From the NCBI GenBank assembly GCA_964017145.1, contig OZ024851.1, positions 2,852,001-2,916,000 of the forward strand: a stretch of DNA of 64,000 nt, given 5' to 3'. This stretch comes from Agrocybe praecox (taxonomy: Eukaryota; Basidiomycota; Agaricomycetes; Agaricales; Agrocybaceae). The notes under the pieces are model-generated. The model saw only the letters and a program-made list of their open reading frames with translations. It was not told the DNA's origin and searched no databases. A program made the translations under genes and the position numbers. Shown in pieces: positions 56,922 through 64,000 of this stretch (the stretch's first letter is position 1; each line of letters begins with the position of its first letter).

Positions 56922-59900
56922 TCAAGCGTACATAGAATAGCTTTCATCCAAATGTAAAGCTTGTCGAGTTTGAGCAGTGCTGTCGTTTGTTGTACCTGGA
57001 TGGATTAGCCTCCTTAATCGCGTCTCTTGGAGATTACCGAGACTCATATATTCCGCACGCTCTAGATCTTCATAGCTTGTAGAATTGCTGGAATTTGGGT
57101 AAGTGTTATGTAGACATAAAGTATAATAGCACATACTGCAAAGCTGACTTCGAATTACTAGAAAACACTTCTGTCGATCTTTTCCGCTTTCGTCGGGCGC
57201 TTAGAGGGGATCGTGGTTGCATAAATGCTGGATGCAGAGGCAGGACATCTAGCATATGAGTACTAGAAACTTGAGAGTCCATTGGACCAAGCATGGGTTG
57301 CAGAGGGGGGGGACGAGGGGGACGCAAACGCGGACAGGGATTAGGCAAAAATACTGATGATGACGAACAATCCTCCAGGATTCCAGTTGTGCCGAATTGC
57401 ATATGGCTATCGTATATGCATGTTTGAGATAGCGATGGTGGATTTTCCAACGACTCTGGATACTGGTATCCAAGGTCTTCATAAGATCCATACGGCAAAG
57501 ATTTTCTGGTGTATGGTGGTTCATACGTATACGGGTCGAAAAGTGATACCATTTGTTCTGAGAACGACGATGGAGGATTGGGCTGAGAGGGAGCCTGAAT
57601 CATGTTAGGTTTCTGCTATGGGTTATCAACAAATATTTAGTAAAAAATACCAAAACACACACCTTATGCAGTTCGGGCTGTAAGTCTTTGGGCGGAATTA
57701 CGGGAATACCATTCGAGCAAGGTGAACTTATATCACACCCCTGTAAACGACGCAAGTTCAGTATCAAATTTGCACCTTCGTGGACGTCTAGCGTACGTTG
57801 ACGGATTTGACCAAGATTGCCATTCCTAATATCAACGGCCATTTGAGCAATAACTTCGTCGATAATGAAGCTAGATAAATAGATACCTTCGGTATCAGAA
57901 AAATCAAAAGAATCAAAAATTCGGGAACGTATTTCATCCGCAGACGGTAGGATACAGTCATCCTACTCGGCATCACCGTGTTAGTGGGTGATCGTGCACA
58001 TCTGAGAAACAACATCGCCACCTTCATTACGGATATCCAGTCTGAATCTTCCGTAATCGCCATCCTTGAAAGAGGGTACACCTGGAAAAGATTTTATATT
58101 GAATTTGTAAACAAGGGAATTTAGGATGCTTACGCCGAGCAACAAGTCGTTCAAAACGGCTGCAGGATGAATCGACTGGCAGATACAGCTCCATTAGTGT
58201 TTCAAAATAACATAGGCAGTGCATTAACGTACCAAGGTTCCGCATGGCGTGGAGATGTGAGGCAATAGCAAGGAAGATTGCGTGAAAGTACCATATGTGT
58301 GTCCAAAGAAATTAGGATATGAACCTCCGGGCGCGCATGCACTGGACGAGTCTGACGAAGAAAAGGGCCGACCAGAGGGAGAATTCCCCTGAGACAAGAA
58401 GCTAAATGAATCAGAGTTATTCTCATCTTCATCGCCGTCGATGTAGTCGCATTCTATCTTGAGCTGTTGCCAAACGTCTTTCTGGAACGTAATGTTCAAG
58501 GTGCGAATGAAAAGGCATTGATTCTCGTATTGTGTTCCTTCGGGATCCGAGGAATTGGCCCGTAATGTTTCCACTTCTTTTGCTCCCGGACCTGCTCTCA
58601 CTTCAGCTGTTCCAGAGCATTCCCATTTGTAGATGTTCTTTTCTGAAGCCATAAATCGTAAATATAATGGATCGTGCGGTTCTTGGAAATTTGAAAAGGC
58701 TGCCATTCCCCACGCGCTGGTCTTATCGTAACCAGTAACTAACCGTACATCCCCGTTTTTCACTTCGCGTCCCCGGTCAAGAATGACATGCTTATACCAC
58801 CGTTCTGCGTGGTTCTTTGCATACAACCGCAGTCTGATCATGTTACCCACATCTTCGGAATTGGACCCAACGGGCATCGTAAGGACAGCACCCTCTGATG
58901 CTGTTGATTCGAAAGCTAGTTCACTGCGGCATAGAAAGTTCAAATCAACTGGGATCGATGCACACAGTTTATGTTTTACTTACGGTATGTTGTTATTGGG
59001 AGGGATTCGCTTTATGGAGTCACTCGACATATAGCTGTCTTCTGGATATGCTGCATGTTCGCGGAGTTCCACCTCACCCAGAGATAAAGGCACAAAGCCT
59101 TCTGGCACGCCATTTGAATTGATGGGATGATCTCGCGGAGAAAATATGTTGAACAAGAAGTCGAAGCTACCTTGAGAGGTAATAATGCCGACGTCACCAA
59201 TCCGCACACCAGTTTGCTGATACTCTACTGGCAGACGGCGATTTGGTCCAGGGATCCATAGCGGAGAACCTCGACCTTTTGTCGATAGGTTGAGGTAATA
59301 TGTCTCAAAACTTGTCCTGGGTGGCACATTATTCTGACTACCATCTGTCGATCCTTGGTGGATCTCTTGAGCTGCTGTGCCGTCGCCAGGCACTTTCTTC
59401 TTCAGAGGGGCTCAGTTTTCACTGTTCAGCAGATCAAAAGTTATATTATTCACCTTCCGTTTTCTTGGGTTTCGCTTAGGACGCGTTGCGTTCTCTCCTG
59501 CATTGATTGTCACGCTAATCCGACTTCCCGCAGTAGCATTGAACTCTCCGTCATGAATGGCAATACTGCCATTAGGAGATCCCAAAAGGCTAGCGCCTTG
59601 AGTATTTCTTAAGGTATGTCAGTCAGTGTAACGTATAATAGAGGTTCCGAAACATACTCTTTTTCATCTTCATGCCGACTACTTAAATTACGCGAAAATG
59701 GAGTCGGACGGGAATTGAATCGTCCACGAGTGCCACCATTTTTTCTTGTCTCCCTCTTGTCGTGTTCATTAACGATTGGAACGGAGTCCTGAGTCACAAT
59801 ATTTAACGCTGATGCTAAAGCAATGAGTAGTACTGACTGTATCCACATTCCATGATTGAAGATGATGAGCCATTCAGAAGCTCCACGAGAGAATGGTAGA

Positions 59901-60007
59901 CAAAGTACTTGAGGAGATGGGCGTGCTAGGGCCTTTTTTGCATTCAACGCTGTAGTAATATAGCCAGTGAGTGGGAACTTCGGCAGCATACCAAGCAGGA
60001 GCTCCAT
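56922..60007 (-). CDS. large lineage-specific hypothetical protein, multi-exon
   Basis: Exon 1 (from 60007) has the hydrophobic segment MWIQSVLLIALASALNIV, which could be a signal anchor (internal start at 59848 possible). After GSPNGSIAIHDGEFNATAGS there is a long conserved-looking core: ETYYLNLSTKGRGSPLWIPG, then EYQQTGVRIGDVGIITSQGS and FDFLFNIFSPRDHPINSNGV. In the next exon are SELAFESTASEGAVLTMPVG, YKHVILDRGREVKNGDVRLV and TGYDKTSAWGMAAFSNFQEP. Further exons carry SFKDGDYGRFRLDIRNEGGD, DDCILPSADEIRSRIFDSFD and RQRTLDVHEGANLILNLRRL. The C-terminus is Pro-rich with a basic ARRKRKRS stretch and ends LHLDESYSMYA. The GRG-PLW / GDVG-I / FDFLFN blocks belong to a repeated, unnamed family in agarics that I know only as hypothetical proteins. 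No catalytic motif recognised. Whether exon 1 belongs to this gene is not certain. Confidence 0.75.
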
Positions 60008-60881
60008 GGTGTAAACAGATATTTATGACCGTAAGTAGCATAGCCTGGTTGCGTTATTGTTGACTGAAAGCACTGTTACGTGCGGACCTGCGCATTTGGC
60101 GCGAGAACTTCGAGAATTGACATATTCCAGATATGCCAGAACATTAAGAACCTTCAAACGGAAAATATCATGTATTGGAAATTTTGGGAAAGAAGAAAAA
60201 CTTACATACTATCAACATACTCTAGTTTTAGATTGCCTGTCAAAGATTGTGTTGCGTAGTACTGGCCCCAAGTTCCTATTGAAAGCTATGTCGACCGTTT
60301 AAACATGCCCAAAACATGTCACAGCCTTTTGTTTAGGAATCAGCCAACTGAGTTACAGGGATCGCAGAAGCGAGGCTGAACCATCGTCGGGTCGCCCACG
60401 GCCGCGACCTCATTTATAAGTATTTAGGTTAAAGTAGGCTTGTAACCTGAGCCCTGTAGCATTAAGCGCATGCTTGTATTTGTTGAATCTGAAAGGTTGC
60501 CATTCCCACATGTTTCCCACTCAAGTTTCAACCGCACGACGTAGGAAGAAAGCAACAATTTACTATATTTGCCGTTCCTATATTCGCTCCATACGCAACG
60601 AAAAGGATCTTCAGAAGTCTCAAACGACCTGGAATGAGTAAACGGGCAATCAACAAGAATCGAGATAGCGAGGTCCAGCCACTCAACAGTCCGTAATGCA
60701 TATGTGGAGTCACAGTTATCTTATTATTAAGACTTTTCCGGCAACCCCGGTTCAAAGTGGGTTTGGTTTTATCTTATTTTTCATTGGCATGTGTGTGTGT
60801 GTGAACTTGTGAAGGATTATTATCATCCATTTGACAGAGCAACAGAGCCTTCACTTCGTATTTCTTCCGGACACAGGCACC
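60008..60881. other. divergent intergenic region, no gene recognised
   Basis: A weak 75-codon hydrophobic frame at 60528-60755 (minus) was not accepted. A TG dinucleotide run lies at 60790-60803. Promoters of both flanking genes expected. Confidence 0.45.
60790..60803. repeat. TG dinucleotide microsatellite
   Basis: Seven TG units, 80 bases upstream of the start of the second DUF7330-type gene. Confidence 0.85.
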
Positions 60882-61765
60882 ATGATATTAGTCGACGACA
60901 AGCAAGTCGAGGCTCTGGAAGCTCGAAGACAGGCAGAGGAACAGGAAAACGTGCGTACCTTCTGGAGTCTGAATGGTCCGGATTCTGAACAAAAATTCGC
61001 AGCAAGAGCCGCCTCCCACATATGCTTCAATACAGAGCGCACAAGAATCAACTGTTGCAGTCGCGAAGACCGTCAACTATGTCTCGATAACCCGTACACA
61101 TAGTTCTGTCAAGGAGAAGTTCATTGTTGATCCTTCTCTATTCATTCCCTTGTTTCTCCGACCAACTTTAACCCCAGGAGAAACAGAAGAAAGCCGCAAT
61201 AATCTCAAGTTGGAATCTACACACGGACATGTTAATGCCGACGTCACCCTTGTACCAAAGGTCGAAAATATTGACGAAGTGTCTTCGTCAAAGAGAAACA
61301 AACGAGTGACCATGTACATGAAGTCAACACACGGAGGCATCAATGCAAAGATCGTACGTTTTTTTTGCCCTTCCTAGAACTGATGGTAATATTGTGCTCG
61401 GAGTATAGCATGGCCCACCCAATCGTATGTCCTTCGTCCTGCGTGCAAGTTCTGTGAATGGAGAAGTTCGATTACATATCCCGCGAACCTTCCACGGGCC
61501 CATTATCGTGTCCCACCGCCATGGACATGTCAGGTTCTCCGAAGGGATAAGCGAGAATCTCATCACCTTCGGCGAAGTAGATAACACCCGTCGATGCTTC
61601 CTGGGAGATTTCTCGCGTTGGTCAGATGCAGGGGAAGGTTGGACGGGCGACGAAATCATAGTGGATGTGAAGCATGGGAATGTCAGGTTTCAGTATGACG
61701 ATGATGCAGTTTGCTCGCCGGTGAAGACGAGGCCCACACTGTTGAACCGAATATTTGGATTCTGA
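60882..61765 (+). CDS. DUF7330-type protein 2 (258 aa)
   Basis: Three exons (60882-60950, 61003-61353, 61409-61765) sum to 259 codons. The charged start MILVDDKQVEALEARRQAEE and the PPPTYAS linker mirror protein 1 at 44444-45538, and both introns fall at equivalent places. The folded part has LFLRPTLTPGETEESRNNLK and five [N/H]-G-x-[V/I] repeats (STHGHVNADV, STHGGINAKI, SVNGEVRLHI, HRHGHVRFSE, VKHGNVRFQY), with HIPRTFHGPI before the fourth. Four of the five asparagines of protein 1 are histidine here. No membrane segment or signal peptide; a PPTY-like site could bind WW domains. The linker is shorter than in protein 1. Function unknown. Confidence 0.85.
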
Positions 61766-62575
61766 GGTATGTTCTCAGTTGTAACCTCTTCTCCCAGCTG
61801 AAATAGCTTCTTCATGAAGTCATGTATGACTACTCACATTTTTTGTATATGTATTATTTCTGTAAGCATAATATTTCCTCCATTCGATGCTCCAGATCCA
61901 CTGATTACCCTTCAGTAAACCACCTTACTTTGTATTGATATGTGTGCTCCCACTGCTCTCGGTCACATTAAAACCTCTTCTTCTATACTTCGGAGTCTTT
62001 TCTTTGAATTGGAAAATCAGAGAATCAGGTGTGCACTTATCCACAGTGACTATCGGTGTACCTCCGCGAAGACAGGGCAATTTCACGAAGTTTATCATCC
62101 TTCCGAGACGTAGTCTACCCTCTGCAGCAAGCAAACATAGCGAATACAAGCTGAAGACCGAAGATTCTCCCTCATATCAGCGCCGTGGTCCAATGCGACG
62201 TCAAGGATCGTTCATCGTGAGCTTCCTCTTCAGTTAGTTCTATTTGCACCATAGTGATCGCTAGCGAAGCACGGATGTCTGGGCGTTTATTGCCGGGAAA
62301 CTTCGCCAGACGTTGCCCTCAGTACTTGGAGATACTTGTTTTCAGGCGCTAGATTTCTCGGCCGGATTCTGGTTCATAACCGCAAGTGCAACGCGTCCAG
62401 CGCGTGGTTGGCACTTCGCACGTGTAGCACAGATCTGAGACGGAATTGCCAATGCCGATTGTTTTATCAAGACTGCCTATATAAGATAGTTAGTAGACGG
62501 ACGAAGTGGTAGCCTTTCGCCCCTCCCTTTTCGTCATTTTATCTTCGGAGAGATATCACATAGCGCCGTAGCCCA
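61766..62575. other. intergenic, no gene confirmed
   Basis: Overlapping 75-100 codon frames on both strands (61925-62237) were not accepted since no splice partners or family features were found. Promoter of the cyclophilin gene expected at the right end. Confidence 0.4.
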
Positions 62576-63316
62576 ATGGCAAATGTTTTTGTAAGCTATT
62601 CTATTTATATATCCATACCGGCAGAATGCTATCGTTTGGCGTGTCGCGACAGCTCAATGGAACGATTTATGTGTGGCGCTCAACCAGGGAAAAGCGGTAT
62701 TATTTACATCAAACTTTTTACAGTTCGACATATCCATCGCGGATAAGCCTATGGGTCGGATTATTTTCAAGCTCTACGATGATATTGTGCCTTTCACTGC
62801 GCGGAATTTTCGAGAGTTGGCTACTGGACAAAATGGATATGGATACGCGGGATCTAACTTCCATCGGATCGTCCCCAGGTTATTAATACAAGGAGGCGAT
62901 TTTACCAAGGGAAACGGTACGGGCGGGAGGTCGATATACGGGCCCAAGTTCGAGGGTAGATCTGCTTTCTTTTTCTGTCATTTTTGTAACAGGCTCTGAA
63001 TTTGGGTCACAGATGAAAATCTGACACTTAAACACTCAAAACCGGGCCTCTTGTCAATGGCTAATGCTGGAAGGAATACAAACGGTTCTCAGTTTTTTAT
63101 TACCACTAGACCAGCAGCGTGGCTCGATGGTGCCCACGTTATTTTTGGTAAGTGCACACTGGGACAAGAAACCTACTATTTTTATGCTAACACTGGTTCT
63201 CGATATCAGGGGAAGTTGTCGAAGGCATGGATGTTATCGATGAAATGGATGCACAAGGCACGGCTGATGGAAAAGTGAAAAAGAAGGTGCAGATAACAAA
63301 GTGTGGGACCACTTGA
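62576..63316 (+). CDS. cyclophilin-type peptidyl-prolyl isomerase with diverged active site (162 aa)
   Basis: Four exons (15-nt 62576-62590, 62724-62955, 63013-63147, 63210-63316) give 162 residues, the length of cytosolic cyclophilin A. The protein reads [40 protein letters not shown], then [60 protein letters not shown] and ends QITKCGTT. Active-site Arg of FHR, the Gln of QGGDF, Phe of QFF, Trp of WLDG and His of AHV are kept. The positions equal to human CypA Phe60 and Met61 are both Leu (PRLLIQ against PGFMCQ), and MANAGPNTNGS has Arg in place of Pro. Probably folds, with changed substrate or cyclosporin pocket. A second cyclophilin faces it at the right edge. Confidence 0.93.
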
Positions 63317-63856
63317 CCACTCCGCTTCACTTCACACGTCTGCTACTTAGTATGAGCACTGACTTCTTAATCAGTAATAGTATGATTCTGTTGCATGAAA
63401 TGCTATCAACATATCAAGTCTTCAGCGGGGACCTGAAAGCATGTTTTCAAAAAGGGTCAAGAGCATCAGGCCCGGTCCAGATTTTTTTGGAAGTCACTAA
63501 GTGACCAAAGTTGACGCTAAGTAGTGAACTAGGTTGAAGTTTGAACGTGTACGCTTTCAGCCTCAGCCTAAGACTAAATGCGTTCAAGTTGTGTGGCGTT
63601 CCTGTCACGTGATGGGTATGTGATTTATAATAATTCAAATTATCGTTATCGTTATCAATGTCATCATCTCAAGTTTTTTGAGACGATAAAACTAGATGAT
63701 GTGATAGCTTGAAATTTGGGAGAAGAAGAGTAGATAGGTACATCAACGTTTTAAATTTCACGGATTCCGGATAAAATTTACTGTTCTCATTCTTGAAAGC
63801 GAATCATGTTACAAGATATTTGAATTTCGTGTCCGTGCAAAAGGAAAAGAAAGGGT
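63317..63856. other. convergent 3' regions of two cyclophilin genes
   Basis: Between two convergent stops. No gene; contains an ATCGTT hexamer repeat at 63640-63656. Confidence 0.5.
63640..63656. repeat. hexamer microsatellite (TATCGT)
   Basis: Almost three tandem copies of a TATCGT unit in the shared 3' region. Confidence 0.7.
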
Positions 63857-64000
63857 TTAAACGACGCCGCTGTTCTTGATCACGACTGGCTTCTTGAGAG
63901 ATCCAGAAGCAGAGCCGAGTTTCTCAACCTCCCTAACGATCTCCATTCCTTGAACAACCTCACCTACACAATGAATTGATTAAAAAAATTCGAGGAAAAA
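63857..64000 (-). CDS. cyclophilin-type peptidyl-prolyl isomerase, C-terminal exon, truncated by window edge
   Basis: The last exon (63857-63963, after a TGTAG acceptor) encodes GEVVQGMEIVREVEKLGSAS, then GSLKKPVVIKNSGVV and a stop. This is the C-terminal strand and helix of a cyclophilin A-type isomerase, matching [20 protein letters not shown] in the neighbour. The final exon is 107 nt in both genes and begins in the same codon phase. The ending is closer to the usual fungal form than that of the neighbour. The rest of the gene, including the active site, is outside the window. Confidence 0.9.

Overview
This is a eukaryotic window. Genes are interrupted by short GT-AG introns (mostly 50-70 nt), and the gene content is that of an Agaricomycete (mushroom-forming, probably wood- or litter-decaying basidiomycete): an AA9 lytic polysaccharide monooxygenase with a CBM1, DUF6533 seven-helix proteins, DUF7330-type proteins, an agaric-style F-box/LRR protein, fungal APH-fold kinases and amidase-signature hydrolases. 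No operons, insertion sequences, CRISPR arrays, rRNA or convincing tRNA genes were seen. Gene models were built by hand from splice signals and frame; for most of them the exon lengths sum to a multiple of three. Function calls rest on motif memory, not on a search.

Layout. 0-8 kb: the 5' part of a GT61-like glycosyltransferase (minus, runs off the left edge), an unknown 541-residue protein (plus) and an APH-fold kinase-like protein (minus). 8-11 kb: gene-poor. 11-15 kb: F-box protein and TFIIA gamma, whose longest exon is only 156 nt (both minus). 16-18 kb: secreted AA9-CBM1 cellulose oxidase (plus). 18-26 kb: amidase 1, a complete GT61 glycosyltransferase and a small basic/acidic protein (all minus). 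27-29 kb: DUF6533 protein A (plus). 30-34 kb: a large two-RRM RNA-binding protein (minus). 34-38 kb: gene-poor. 38-44 kb: an unnamed seven-helix protein (plus), amidase 2 (minus) and a D-xylose-reductase-like aldo-keto reductase (plus). 44-50 kb: DUF7330-type protein 1 and an intradiol aromatic-ring dioxygenase (plus), then DUF6533 protein B (minus). 50-53 kb: gene-poor. 53-60 kb: an amino-acid permease and a large lineage-specific unknown (minus). 60-64 kb: DUF7330-type protein 2 and a cyclophilin with altered active-site residues (plus), facing the 3' end of a second cyclophilin (minus, runs off the right edge).

How the genes relate. Three enzymes fit a plant-biomass lifestyle: AA9-CBM1 (cellulose cleavage), xylose reductase (pentose entry) and hydroxyquinol/catechol dioxygenase (lignin-derived aromatics). 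They are spread over 32 kb between unrelated genes and do not look like a co-regulated cluster. The most striking feature is that five gene families each occur twice: GT61, amidase, DUF6533, DUF7330 and cyclophilin. The DUF7330-type pair shares a five-fold repeated [N/H]-G-x-[V/I] motif that suggests a solenoid fold and is the best candidate here for something not yet described.
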